DNA of 64,000 nucleotides from JBBRYW01 sp038253945 (GTDB taxonomy: Bacteria; Actinomycetota; Thermoleophilia; Gaiellales; Gaiellaceae). How positions within the stretch are numbered: position 1 is the first letter of the stretch; each line of letters opens with the position of its first letter. Below, piece by piece: positions 26,423-34,568 of this stretch. The notes below the pieces were generated by a model. The model saw only the letters and a program-made list of their open reading frames with translations. It searched no databases and was not told the origin of the DNA. The DNA lies in contig JBBSGR010000001.1 in NCBI GenBank assembly GCA_038253945.1, positions 248,001 to 312,000 of the forward strand. The letters run 5' to 3'. Both the position numbers and the translations under genes were made by a program.

Positions 26423-26617
26423 CTAGAGCGATGCGCGGAAGGCGTCGAACGCCGCGTGGCACTGCTCGACCGACATCCCGAACGCCGTCTGAAACCCATG
26501 GTGCCACTCCGCGCCCTTGCCGATCGCAGCCCAGAAGTCGACGAGGGACTTCACGCCCTGCGGCGCGACGTTCACGAGGTGGGCGGCGGCGAGGTGCATG
26601 ATGTTCCATGCGCTCAC
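26423..26617 (-). pseudogene. C-terminal remnant of a peptidase MA-like metalloprotease
   Basis: 64 codons from GTG 26617, with a TAG two codons upstream in frame. The residues LVDFWAAIGKGAEWHHGFQ and AFGMSVEQCHAAFDAFRASL look like the C-terminal 'FW..iG.G..W..AF..aFG.s.e.fya.Fe.yR' ending of bacterial peptidase MA-like proteins. The metal motif of the same type of protein lies about 0.8 kb upstream on the same strand (27063-27518), with an intact small gene in between. So this reads as the tail of a broken gene and not as an independent one, but it could still be translated. Confidence 0.5.
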
Positions 26618-26729
26618 CGTCTACGGGGGGCGCGCCGTCTAGAGGTAATCCGCGAACACCTTCATCTCATTTGCTCGCGATGCTTCGCTCGAGCGCGCTC
26701 GAGAAGGCGGGCCGCCCGCGCGCTGAAAC

Positions 26730-26993
26730 CTACGCCTCGACGAGGATCACCAAGGTGTCGGCCAGCACGCCGTCGTACTCCATCGCCTCGGCCATCTCCG
26801 GGGTCTGCATCGCGGCCATGACGGCGTCCATGTCGGGAATGTCCATGAGCACAGCGACTCGAGTCGGGTTCTGCGGGTCGACGAACGTCCGGATGTTGGT
26901 GACGCCGAGGGGGCCGAAGACCTCTTCGCGCTTCGGCGAGTCAAGCCAATGATCCTTGTCCTTCACGTCGTGGTGGGCGATCACAGTGGGCAT
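26730..26993 (-). CDS. Small conserved-looking protein, possible dimeric alpha/beta barrel
   Basis: 87 aa with good coding character: TVIAHHDVKDKDHWLDSPKR, VAVLMDIPDMDAVMAAMQTP and a C-terminal LADTLVILVEA. The pattern (beta strand, DxDxW helix, strand, PDMDA helix, strand) resembles small ferredoxin-like dimers of the antibiotic-monooxygenase type, but no family can be named. A spaced AAGGAG lies upstream of ATG 26993 on the minus strand. It stands between two pieces of a broken metalloprotease gene. Confidence 0.65.
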   Translation of the reverse strand: MPTVIAHHDVKDKDHWLDSPKREEVFGPLGVTNIRTFVDPQNPTRVAVLMDIPDMDAVMAAMQTPEMAEAMEYDGVLADTLVILVEA

Positions 26994-27062
26994 CGCGTCT
27001 CCTTTGTGTCGTGGGCCGAGCGGTCGCGGCCGACTCGGTCCGCGATCATACGCCCTCGTAGC

Positions 27063-27518
27063 TCATCGCGAAAGCCCCTCCGCTTTGGCGGTATCCAAGT
27101 GGAGACGACGGCCGAGTGTGCGCGCGTCGTCTCGCCAGGAGGCTTGCCACCAAGAGGCCTGACCGGACGCGCTGATTATGGACATTTGATACTCACTACT
27201 CGCCTGGTTCTGGCCGGAGTAGGTCTCGAGCGAGGCCAGCGTAAGCGACGTTCCCCGCACGCGAGCGGCGAGGTCGTCGTGCTCGAAATTGGCCAGGTCG
27301 ATCAGGCCACGGGCGGCCGCCACGCGGTAGCCCATTGTCTCTGCTGCGCCCTCGATCAGCCACGCCGGCCCGCAGCGGCGAACCTGGTCAGGTGGCGTTG
27401 CGCCGCAGTTGCCGGGATCCTTCTCGAGCTGCTCCTGGACGAGGTGGAAGATCTCGTGGGCGACGATCTTCTGACGATTGAGTTGACCGCCCTGGGACCA
27501 GTCGGCGCTCTGGAACAG
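27063..27518 (-). pseudogene. Zinc-metalloprotease (peptidase MA-like) fragment with HEIFH motif
   Basis: The minus-strand frame ending at the TGA at 27063 encodes NRQKIVAHEIFHLVQEQLEK, containing the gluzincin HExxH motif. After it comes a two-Cys loop and WLIEGAAETMGYRVAAARG, which supplies the third ligand Glu (xxEGxAE). No start codon or signal peptide precedes it: coding likeness begins around 27518, about 70 bases after the paaG stop. The C-terminal tail is missing; similar tail residues are found at 26423-26617. I read it as a decayed and split gene of a surface metalloprotease. Confidence 0.6.
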
Positions 27519-27586
27519 GTTGTGAAAAGGCCGTGATGCCCCGCCTCGGCTGCGAGATTTCCGCTCGCGTACTGCTGTCTCTTGCC

Positions 27587-28357
27587 TTAGCGACCCGTGA
27601 AGCGCGGCTGCCGCTTCTCGAGAAACGAGGCCACACCCTCACGAAAGTCGCCGGTCTTCGTCGCGGCCGCCTGCAACTGAGCCTCGAGCTCGAGCTGGTC
27701 CTCGAGCGCGGCAGAGGCTGCCCGGTCGAGCAGTCGCTTGGTCATGCCGATGGCGGCCGTCGGCATCGCCGCCAGCTGCGTGGCAAGCTCCATCGCCTGG
27801 CCCAGCAGCTGGTCGCCGTCGACGACCGTTGCCACGAGGCCCCACGCCTGCGCCTCGGGTGCGGTGAGCTTCCTCCCCGAGCAGAGCCATTCGAACGCGC
27901 GGGCGTGCCCGAGCAGGCGCGTCACGAAGAACGAGCCGCCCGAGTCCGGGATGAGGCCGATGTTGATGAACGCCGGGACGAACGTTGCCGAGGCCGAGGC
28001 GATGCGAATGTCGCAGGCGCACGCGAGCGACAGGCCTGCGCCTGCCGCCGCCCCGTTGACGGCCGCGATGACCGGCTTCTCGATCGCGCGAAGAGCGAGA
28101 ACGTTCGGGTGGTAGAGGTCGCGCAGCCGCGTTCCGATGTCGCCGGTCTCAACCCGAAATTCGCCGAGATCCTGGCCCACGCAGAACCCGCGCCCAGCGC
28201 CGGTCACGACGACGGCGCGGACGTCCGGCGAGCGCGCCTCCTCGAGCGCGGACGCGAGGCCGGCGTGCACGGCCGCGTTCAAGGCGTTCAGTACGTCGGG
28301 GCGGTTGAGCGTGACGACCATCACGGCGCCCTCGCGGCTGATCTCGACCTCTGGCAT
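27587..28357 (-). CDS. paaG: Enoyl-CoA hydratase/isomerase, probable PaaG (1,2-epoxyphenylacetyl-CoA isomerase)
   Basis: Crotonase-fold enzyme of 256 aa that would convert the ring epoxide to an oxepin-CoA. It aligns by eye with E. coli PaaG: VVVTGAGRGFCVGQDLGEFR, VNGAAAGAGLSLACACDIRI, IGLIPDSGGSFFVTRLLGHA and the end REGVASFLEKRQPRFTGR. The start is ATG at 28357, preceded by GGAGGG. Next is paaF upstream on the same strand, 79 bases away. paaABCD lies about 2 kb downstream in the opposite orientation. Confidence 0.88.
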   Translation of the reverse strand: MPEVEISREGAVMVVTLNRPDVLNALNAAVHAGLASALEEARSPDVRAVVVTGAGRGFCVGQDLGEFRVETGDIGTRLRDLYHPNVLALRAIEKPVIAAVNGAAAGAGLSLACACDIRIASASATFVPAFINIGLIPDSGGSFFVTRLLGHARAFEWLCSGRKLTAPEAQAWGLVATVVDGDQLLGQAMELATQLAAMPTAAIGMTKRLLDRAASAALEDQLELEAQLQAAATKTGDFREGVASFLEKRQPRFTGR

Positions 28358-28436
28358 TCCGCCCTCCTCTCGCGTCCCGCTGCGCGCAATCTTGGCGCAT
28401 TTCCTGGTCACACCCGCGCGCTTCTCCCCGGTAGGC

Positions 28437-29210
28437 TCAGCGACCTCTGAAGTCCGGCTTGCGCTTCTCGGCGAAGGCCTCGAGCCCCTCGCGGGCGTCC
28501 TCCGACGCGAACGCGAGGTAGAGGGCGCGCCGCTCGTACTCGAGCCCTAGCTGAAGCGTTCCCTCGTACGCGCGGTCCACCGCCTCCTTGGCAAGACGGG
28601 TAGCGACCGGGCCCTTCGAGGCGATCTCGCGCGCCAACCGCTCCGCCTCCTCGAGCCACGCCTCGCGTGTGACGACACGCGCCACGAGGCCGGCCGACAG
28701 TGCTTCCCGGGCCGAGAGCATGCGGCCCGTCAGGATCATGTCCATCGCGAGCGCTTTGCCCACGGCACGAGTCAGTCGCTGGGTTCCGCCAGCACCGGGG
28801 ATGATCCCGAGACCAGTCTCGGGCTGGCCGAACCGCGCTGACTCGGACGCCACGATCAGGTCGCACGACATGGCCAGCTCGTTGCCGCCGCCCAGGCAGA
28901 AGCCCGACACCGCTGCCACGAGCGGTGTCCAGAGATTGCGAATCGCGTCCCAGCGCTCGATTCGCCGGGCGTAGTACAGCTCGATCGCGGACGAACGCGC
29001 GAGCTCGCCGATGTCGGCACCTGCGGCGAACGCCCGCTCGGAGCCGCCCAGCACGATGCAGCGCACGGTGTCGTCTGCGTCGAGCTCCTGCAGCGCGCGG
29101 ACAAGCGTGTCCATCAGGTCGTCGGAGAGGGCGTTCAGCCGCTTGGGCCGGTTGATCAGCACGGTCGCGATTGGCTCGTCGCGGTGGACGAGAACGAGCT
29201 CCTCGCTCAT
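28437..29210 (-). CDS. paaF: Enoyl-CoA hydratase, probable PaaF (2,3-dehydroadipyl-CoA hydratase)
   Basis: 257 aa crotonase-family protein. It matches PaaF-type sequence: TVLINRPKRLNALSDDLMD, SERAFAAGADIGELARSSAI with the oxyanion-hole Ala, SARFGQPETGLGIIPGAGGT with the catalytic Glu, and the end GLEAFAEKRKPDFRGR. In phenylacetate breakdown PaaF hydrates dehydroadipyl-CoA. ATG at 29210. An array of tandem repeats begins 20 bases upstream. paaG follows 79 bases downstream. Confidence 0.88.
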   Translation of the reverse strand: MSEELVLVHRDEPIATVLINRPKRLNALSDDLMDTLVRALQELDADDTVRCIVLGGSERAFAAGADIGELARSSAIELYYARRIERWDAIRNLWTPLVAAVSGFCLGGGNELAMSCDLIVASESARFGQPETGLGIIPGAGGTQRLTRAVGKALAMDMILTGRMLSAREALSAGLVARVVTREAWLEEAERLAREIASKGPVATRLAKEAVDRAYEGTLQLGLEYERRALYLAFASEDAREGLEAFAEKRKPDFRGR

Positions 29211-29230
29211 ACGACAACCCCTCGAGGTTC

Positions 29231-29552
29231 ATGCGGAGCGGGCGACTGACAACCGCGGGCGTCACTCCGGCGATCCCGGAGGGTGGTCATGGGGCAAGCT
29301 CCTGAGGCTGATGCGGAGCGGGCGCCTGACGACCGCAGGCGTTACTCCGGCGATCCCAGACCCGGAGGGTGGTCATGGGGCGAGCTCCTGAGGCTGATGC
29401 GGAGCGGGCGCCTGACGAGCGCGGGCGTCACTCCGGCGATCCCAGACCCGTAGGGTGGTCATGGGGCGAGCTCCTGAGGCTGATGCGGAGCGGGCGCCTG
29501 ACGACCGCAGGCGTTACTCCGGCGATCCCAGACCCGGAGGGTGGTCACGGCG
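29231..29552. repeat. Tandem repeat, four units of about 86 bp
   Basis: Units begin at 29231, 29311, 29397 and 29483, each opening with ATGCGGAGCGGGCG. Units 2 and 3 are 86 bp; unit 1 is 80 bp because it lacks six bases (AGACCC); unit 4 is cut short at about 70 bp. Units 2 and 4 are identical over that span. Each unit can form small stems, for example CGCCTG/CAGGCG and CTCCGG/CCGGAG. The rest of the 495-bp gap (29211-29705) shows no gene I can support. Confidence 0.9.
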
Positions 29553-29705
29553 ACGGCAGTCCCTTCGCCGGCCGAGACGCTCTCGCCACGGCCCTGCGGG
29601 CCATGACTCGAATGGACACTAGCCAGGGACTGTCCCCGGGCCTTGACCCGAACAGCCACCTCGATCGAGTCAAAAGGGCCACGGCAGCGTGAAGATTCTG
29701 TCCGC

Positions 29706-30518
29706 TCACCGGCTCCGCTCCAAGAAGCGCCTAATCGCGTCCTGCGTCTCGGGACTGCGCATCGAGAGGGCGAGCCAGTCCCGAGCGTGGTTGACGGTCT
29801 GGTGCCAGGCGAGATCGCGCCAGAAGTTGAGCTGCTGCTTCGCGTAGCGCGTCGCCTCCGGCAGCTTCGCCGCCAGCTTCTCGACGTACATGTTCACCGC
29901 GGCGTCGAGCTCGCCGGCGGGGACGGCCTGGTTGACGAGCCCCCACTCCACCGCCTGACGCGCGGGGATCTCGTCGCAGAGCATGATGATCTCTCGCGCC
30001 CTTCGGTCGCCGACCATGAGCTGGAGCCATTGCGTCGCGCCGCCCGCCGGCACGGAGCCGTGCTCGAGCCCGACATGCCGGATGAAAGCGTCCTCCACCA
30101 TCACCGCGAGGTCGCAGGCCATCTGCAGCTCGTTGCCGCCGCCCACGCAGATCCCGTTGATGCGGGCCACCGTCGGCTTGCCGATCTCCCGCAGCCGGTC
30201 GTGCATTTCCTTGAAGGCGCCGAACCACTTCCAGTACTCAGACGAGTTGCCGAGCAGCTCGGCACCCCACGACTTCAGATCGGCGCCGACGCAGAACGCC
30301 CGCCCAGTGCCAGTGACGACGACGACCCGGACCTCGTCGTCCCACGAGGCATCCTCGGCCGCCCGCGCGATCTCCCTCAGCATCTGGAAGTCGAACGCGT
30401 TCAGCACCTCGGGTCGGTTTAGCCTGATCGTGGCGCGAGGCGGCGCCTTCTCGTAGACGATCCGCTCGAAGCCGAGCTCGCCGGGCGTCAACGGCAGGGG
30501 CTTCGCGGGCTCAGTCAC
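29706..30518 (-). CDS. Enoyl-CoA hydratase/isomerase family protein, third crotonase
   Basis: 270 aa, divergent in sequence from the paaF and paaG products. Crotonase blocks are ATIRLNRPEVLNAFDFQML, VVVVTGTGRAFCVGADLKSW (oxyanion hole) and GICVGGGNELQMACDLAVM, then LEHGSVPAGGATQWLQLMVG where the catalytic Glu position differs (SVPAGGATQ). The extended start (PLTPGELGFERIVYEK) is unlike the others. GTG at 30518 overlaps the EthD gene stop region by 8 bp, so the two are likely translated together. Probable role in a side route of aromatic or cyclic acid breakdown. Confidence 0.85.
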   Translation of the reverse strand: MTEPAKPLPLTPGELGFERIVYEKAPPRATIRLNRPEVLNAFDFQMLREIARAAEDASWDDEVRVVVVTGTGRAFCVGADLKSWGAELLGNSSEYWKWFGAFKEMHDRLREIGKPTVARINGICVGGGNELQMACDLAVMVEDAFIRHVGLEHGSVPAGGATQWLQLMVGDRRAREIIMLCDEIPARQAVEWGLVNQAVPAGELDAAVNMYVEKLAAKLPEATRYAKQQLNFWRDLAWHQTVNHARDWLALSMRSPETQDAIRRFLERSR

Positions 30519-30792
30519 CGATCTCGGCGAAGTGAATCTGGATCGGCACGCCCATCTCCTTCGCATCGGCGCCCGTTGCGATGAACTCGGGCGTCCCGGC
30601 CGCGGTCTTGAAGGCGTCCATGTCAGGGAACTCCCACTCGGCGTAGTGACGGAACTTCGGTTCGCCCCTTGGAGCGCCGAAGACGGGCCCGTGCCGAAAC
30701 GTCCCGCCCGGAACCCGACCGCAGAGCTCGGCATGACGCCGGTAGCGCTCCTCGTCGGGCGCTTCCTCGTAGACGACGAATACGCGAACCAT
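30511..30792 (-). CDS. EthD-like domain protein
   Basis: 93 aa, one ferredoxin-like domain. The pattern VRVFVVYEEAPDEERYRRHA (the EthD 'fvvY..P.D...F..hY' opening), FRHGPVFGAPRGEPKFRHYA and EFPDMDAFKTAAGTPEFIAT is typical. EthD-family dimers occur in ether and aromatic degradation and as ring-processing partners. It is coupled with the third crotonase and divergent from a VOC gene 69 bases away. Confidence 0.8.
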   Translation of the reverse strand: MVRVFVVYEEAPDEERYRRHAELCGRVPGGTFRHGPVFGAPRGEPKFRHYAEWEFPDMDAFKTAAGTPEFIATGADAKEMGVPIQIHFAEIGD

Positions 30793-30861
30793 CGAGCACC
30801 CTTTCTCTCAGGAGTCCTGAGCGTATAGCGTCAGGCGCGGGCAAACCGAAAGGAGCTTTCG

Positions 30862-31230
30862 ATGGCAGGACGTCTCGTGCACTTCGAGCTTCCGGCGCAG
30901 GACACCGCTCGCGCCCGCGAGTTCTACGGCTCGCTCTTCGGCTGGACGTTCGACTTGTGGGACGGGCCGATCGAGTACCACATGACGGAGGCCGGCGGTG
31001 AGCCGGCCGGCGCCGTCTATCCGAGTCAGGCCGGCGAGAGCGGCCCGATCGTCTACTTCGACACGGATGACATAGACGCTCATGTGGCGAGAATCAAGGA
31101 GCTCGGCGGGTCCGCCCAGGACAAGGCGGCGATTCCGGGTGTGGGCTGGTACGCCCGTTGCACCGACAGCGAGGGCAACCCGTTCTCGCTCTTCCAGACC
31201 GACGAGACGGTGCCGGCGCCGCAGGGCTAG
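30862..31230 (+). CDS. VOC (glyoxalase/bleomycin-resistance) family protein
   Basis: 122 aa single-domain VOC protein. LVHFELPAQDTARAREFYGS and FGWTFDLWDGPIEYHMTEAG form the first beta-alpha-beta unit; IVYFDTDDIDAHVARIKELG and YARCTDSEGNPFSLFQTDET form the second. A metal His (LVHFEL) and a late Glu-type position are present. AAAGGAG lies just before ATG at 30862. Substrate unknown; it stands next to EthD and crotonase genes, so it may act in the same catabolism. Confidence 0.88.
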   Translation: MAGRLVHFELPAQDTARAREFYGSLFGWTFDLWDGPIEYHMTEAGGEPAGAVYPSQAGESGPIVYFDTDDIDAHVARIKELGGSAQDKAAIPGVGWYARCTDSEGNPFSLFQTDETVPAPQG

Positions 31231-31276
31231 GGGCGCGCCGCGCCGAGATGCTCGAGTGAAGACGCACGAGCGACGC

Positions 31277-32461
31277 CTAGTCGCGGACTGAACCGAGCAC
31301 GCGCCACCCCGCGAGCGGGAAGAGCGCGACGAGCGCGAAGCCGGCGCGCCACGAGGTCGCGGCGACGAGCACGCCGAACGCACCCGGCATGATGGCTCCC
31401 GGCCCGTTCAGGAGCGTCTGCTGAAGCCCGATCGCGGCTCCGCTTCGCGCATAGCCGGCGAACTCGGCGGCCGCTGCGAATGAGAGGCCGTTCCAGCTCA
31501 TGCTGAGCGCCCCTGCGAGGACGAGCGCCGGCACGAGCAGCGCGAGCGGCGCGTCCACGAGCAGGGTCGTGAGCGCGACGAGCAGGCCGATCGAAAGCGC
31601 AATCTGCCGCAGCGGCACGACCCGCGTCCCGACGTGGTCGGACCACCGTCCCGCCCCGATTCGCGCCGCGATGCCGAGCAGCTGTACGACGGCGAGGACG
31701 CCCGCCGCTCCTCCCGCCGACAGCCCGCGCCGCTCGTGCAGGAAGAGCACGGTGAAGCCCACGACGCACATCTGCGGCGCAAGCACGAGCGCGCTTCCGC
31801 TCGAGAGGATCCAGATCCGCCGGTCACGGAGCGGCGACGAAACCGAGGGCGGCAGCTCGTCCGGATCCGCGCCGCCCGGCGCTTCGCGGATCAGCAGGGC
31901 ACCGGCCACCGCGCAGACGATGCACGTCAGGCCGAGCGCCGTGAAGCCCCAGCTCGTCCCGCCGGCGGACACGATCCCCGGCAGGGCGAGCGATGTCGCG
32001 AGGCCACCGATCGGGATCGCGGTCTGTCGGATCCCGAGCGCGAACCCTCGCCGGGCCGGAGCAAACCAGTGCATCACCGCGCGGCCGCTCGCGGACTGGA
32101 CGCTCGCGCCGGCGAGACCAGCGAGGGCGAGCAGAGCGCCGAGCGACGCAAACCCAGGAGCATGCGCAGCCGCGAGGAGCGCGGCTCCACAGATGGAGAG
32201 CCCGATCCCGAGGACGAGCCTCTCGCCGACACGATCGGCGGCCATACCCCACGGGATCAGCGAGAGCACGGACCCGGCCAGCGAGCCGGAGATAAGTACA
32301 CCCGCCTGACCGAGCGACAGCCCGTAGCGGGCACGAAGCGCGGGTGCCATCACGACCGCGCCGAACCAGATCGCCGAGTAGCTGGCCTGAGCCGCCGTGC
32401 CAACTCCCAGGACGGTCCAGCGATAGCGGCGCCCGCCCGCTTCGATGCCGGAGCGATTCAT
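31277..32461 (-). CDS. MFS transporter
   Basis: 394 aa with twelve hydrophobic helices in two halves. The signature loop between helices 2 and 3 is visible as GMAADRVGERLVLGIGLSIC, and between helices 8 and 9 GRWSDHVGTRVVPLRQIALS. The helices run from YSAIWFGAVVMAPALRARYG near the N-terminus to the C-terminal GVLVAATSWRAGFALVALFP. Substrate unknown. Only 26 bases separate its start from the phosphatase gene on the other strand, so the promoters overlap. Confidence 0.88.
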   Translation of the reverse strand: MNRSGIEAGGRRYRWTVLGVGTAAQASYSAIWFGAVVMAPALRARYGLSLGQAGVLISGSLAGSVLSLIPWGMAADRVGERLVLGIGLSICGAALLAAAHAPGFASLGALLALAGLAGASVQSASGRAVMHWFAPARRGFALGIRQTAIPIGGLATSLALPGIVSAGGTSWGFTALGLTCIVCAVAGALLIREAPGGADPDELPPSVSSPLRDRRIWILSSGSALVLAPQMCVVGFTVLFLHERRGLSAGGAAGVLAVVQLLGIAARIGAGRWSDHVGTRVVPLRQIALSIGLLVALTTLLVDAPLALLVPALVLAGALSMSWNGLSFAAAAEFAGYARSGAAIGLQQTLLNGPGAIMPGAFGVLVAATSWRAGFALVALFPLAGWRVLGSVRD

Positions 32462-32487
32462 CGCTCAATCATCTGCGGCGCCCGATA

Positions 32488-33105
32488 GTGTCTCTGTTCG
32501 TGCGCCTGGTCGTGATAGCTCGCCACGCCGAGTCTGTGCTCAATTTCGAGCATCGTGTCAACGGGGACCCCACCGTCTCGGTCGAGCTCACCGCTCACGG
32601 TGTCGAGCAAGCGCGCATGCTCGGCACCCAGCTCGCGCAGGTCCCGCTCGAGCTCTGCCTGCACACGCAGTTCGACCGCACTCGCTGGACGGCCGAGTTC
32701 GTGATCGGGTCCCGGGAGGTCCCGCTCGTCGAGGAACCCCTCTTCAACGACATCGACGTCGGCGAGCTCGAGGGCCTGCCGATCGACGACTACCGCACCT
32801 GGAAGCGAGCTCACACGCGGTCCGACCCATTTCCGGGCGGCGAGAGCCTGGACGACGTCGCGCGTCGCTACGCCGTGGGGGTTCGCCGCCTGCTTGCCGG
32901 CTCTCAGGCGGCAACGCTGCTCGTCTGCCACGAGATCCCCCTCCGCTACGTCGTCAACGCCGCCGCGGGCTCGACGGATCTGGACGGGCCGGTGCACGAC
33001 ATCGCGAACGCGCAGCCGTATCTCTTCGACGAGCCTGCCCTCGAGCGCGCCGCGAGCCGGATCGAGGAGCTCGCGGGAACGGCAGCTACAGCCCGAACGG
33101 GTTGA
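32488..33105 (+). CDS. Histidine phosphatase family protein
   Basis: About 205 aa of the phosphoglycerate-mutase-like family. The phospho-His is in LVVIARHAESVLNFEHRVNG (RHA/G), and the second His in ATLLVCHEIPLRYVVNAAAG. EEPLFNDIDVGELEGLPIDD carries the acid region. Start GTG at 32488 or 32500; the second lies closer to the RHA motif. Substrate unknown. It converges on the aldehyde dehydrogenase gene and overlaps it by 20 bp. Confidence 0.85.
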   Translation: MSLFVRLVVIARHAESVLNFEHRVNGDPTVSVELTAHGVEQARMLGTQLAQVPLELCLHTQFDRTRWTAEFVIGSREVPLVEEPLFNDIDVGELEGLPIDDYRTWKRAHTRSDPFPGGESLDDVARRYAVGVRRLLAGSQAATLLVCHEIPLRYVVNAAAGSTDLDGPVHDIANAQPYLFDEPALERAASRIEELAGTAATARTG

Positions 33106-34558
33106 ACGGTCTCGCGCTGGTCGAGACGAGCACGCTCTTCGTCTCGAGGTAGAGCTCGAGGGTCTCGATGCCGAGCTCGCGGCCGAAGCCGGACTGCTTG
33201 TAGCCGCCGAACGGAATGCCCGGGAAGGCCGTGAAGGGCGTGTTGATCCCCACCGTGCCGGCCCTGATCCGGCGGGCCAGACGGTGTCCGCGCGCGGGGT
33301 CGCCCGTCCAGATGGTCGCCATCAGCCCGTACTTGACGTCGTTCGCAAGCCGGACCGCCTCCGTCTCGTCCTCGAACGGCGTCACGGTGACGACAGGGCC
33401 GAAGATCTCCTCCTGAGCCACGGTCATCCGGCTCTCGACTTTGGCCAGGACCGTCGGCGGGTAGAACGCGCCGGCACCGATCGGCTCGCCGCCCGTCACC
33501 ACCTCGGCGCCCTCCTCGCGGCCGAGCTCGACGAAGCGGTGAACCTTGTCGCGATGGGATCCCGAGATCAGCGATCCCATCTGAGTCGAGGGATCGAGGG
33601 GGTCTCCCACGTTGAGGCCGCGCGCCGCGTCCGCGAAGCGAGAGACGAACTCCTCGTACAGCGGGCGCTCGACGAGCACGCGCGAGCGCGCCTCGCAGCT
33701 CTGGCCGGCCGAGTAGTAGATCGACCAGACCGCGCTCGGAATCGCGTCGGTTAGGTCGGCGTCGGCGAAGACGACGCTCGGCGACTTTCCGCCCAGCTCG
33801 AGTGTGAGGCGCTTCACGGGCTCGGCGGCGAGGCGCATGATCTCGGACCCGGTCTGGGTCGACCCCGTGAAGGCGACCTTGTCGATGCCCGGGTGCCGGA
33901 CGAGGTGGGCGCCGACCGTCGGGCCGTCTCCGGGCACGATGTTCAGGACGCCTGGGGGAATGCCGACCTCCGAGGCAAGCTCGGCGAGCCGCAGGGCGGT
34001 CAGGGGGGTGGCCGGATCGGGCTTGAGCACCACCGTGCATCCGGCCGCGAGCGCGGGCGCGAGTTTCCAGGTCGCCAGCATCAGCGGGTAGTTCCACGGC
34101 ACGATCTGCCCTGCGACGCCGACGGGCTCCTTCAGCGAGTAGTGCAGCAGCGAGCCGCCGAGCGGGTTCGACCGGCCCGCGATCGAGCCGATCACGGAGG
34201 CGTAGAAGCGGAAGTTCTCGACTCCCTGCGTCAGCTCGGCCTTGACGGAGGAGATCGCCTTGCCCACGTTCCGCGCCTCGAGCTCCGCGAGCTCCTTGCG
34301 GTTCGCCGAGATCGCGTCGGCAAGTGCGTGGAGGAGCCGAGAGCGCTCACCGGGCGGCGTCTTGGCCCAGGCGCCCTCGAGCGCGGCTCTCGCAGCCGCA
34401 ACGGCCCGGTCGACGTCGTCAGTGCTCGCCATTGCCGCGCGGGCGAGCGGATCGCCGGTCGCCGGCTCGACGAGAGCCCTGACCTCTCCGCCGTCCGAGG
34501 GCTCGACGACCTCGCCGTTGATGAAGAGGCCGTACTCCCGCTCGGTCGCGACCCCCAC
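33086..34558 (-). CDS. Aldehyde dehydrogenase (NAD(P)+)
   Basis: 490 aa, standard family length. Seen are VPWNYPLMLATWKLAPALAA, VAFTGSTQTGSEIMRLAAEP (NAD site), LTLELGGKSPSVVFADADLT with catalytic Glu, and IYYSAGQSCEARSRVLVERP with nucleophilic Cys. The last helix region reads FGRELGIETLELYLETKS. It could serve phenylacetaldehyde or a general aldehyde route; position between catabolic genes suggests it, but specificity is unknown. Thiolase lies 10 bases upstream. Confidence 0.93.
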   Translation of the reverse strand: MGVATEREYGLFINGEVVEPSDGGEVRALVEPATGDPLARAAMASTDDVDRAVAAARAALEGAWAKTPPGERSRLLHALADAISANRKELAELEARNVGKAISSVKAELTQGVENFRFYASVIGSIAGRSNPLGGSLLHYSLKEPVGVAGQIVPWNYPLMLATWKLAPALAAGCTVVLKPDPATPLTALRLAELASEVGIPPGVLNIVPGDGPTVGAHLVRHPGIDKVAFTGSTQTGSEIMRLAAEPVKRLTLELGGKSPSVVFADADLTDAIPSAVWSIYYSAGQSCEARSRVLVERPLYEEFVSRFADAARGLNVGDPLDPSTQMGSLISGSHRDKVHRFVELGREEGAEVVTGGEPIGAGAFYPPTVLAKVESRMTVAQEEIFGPVVTVTPFEDETEAVRLANDVKYGLMATIWTGDPARGHRLARRIRAGTVGINTPFTAFPGIPFGGYKQSGFGRELGIETLELYLETKSVLVSTSARPFNPFGL

Positions 34559-34568
34559 GACGGGGACT

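Noticed and set aside
29231..29552. CRISPR array
   Set aside because: Units are contiguous and near-identical; there are no unique spacers and no cas genes.
29011..29692. Short plus-strand frames through the tandem repeat
   Set aside because: They repeat the same peptide because of the DNA repeat and have no leader or homology-like features.
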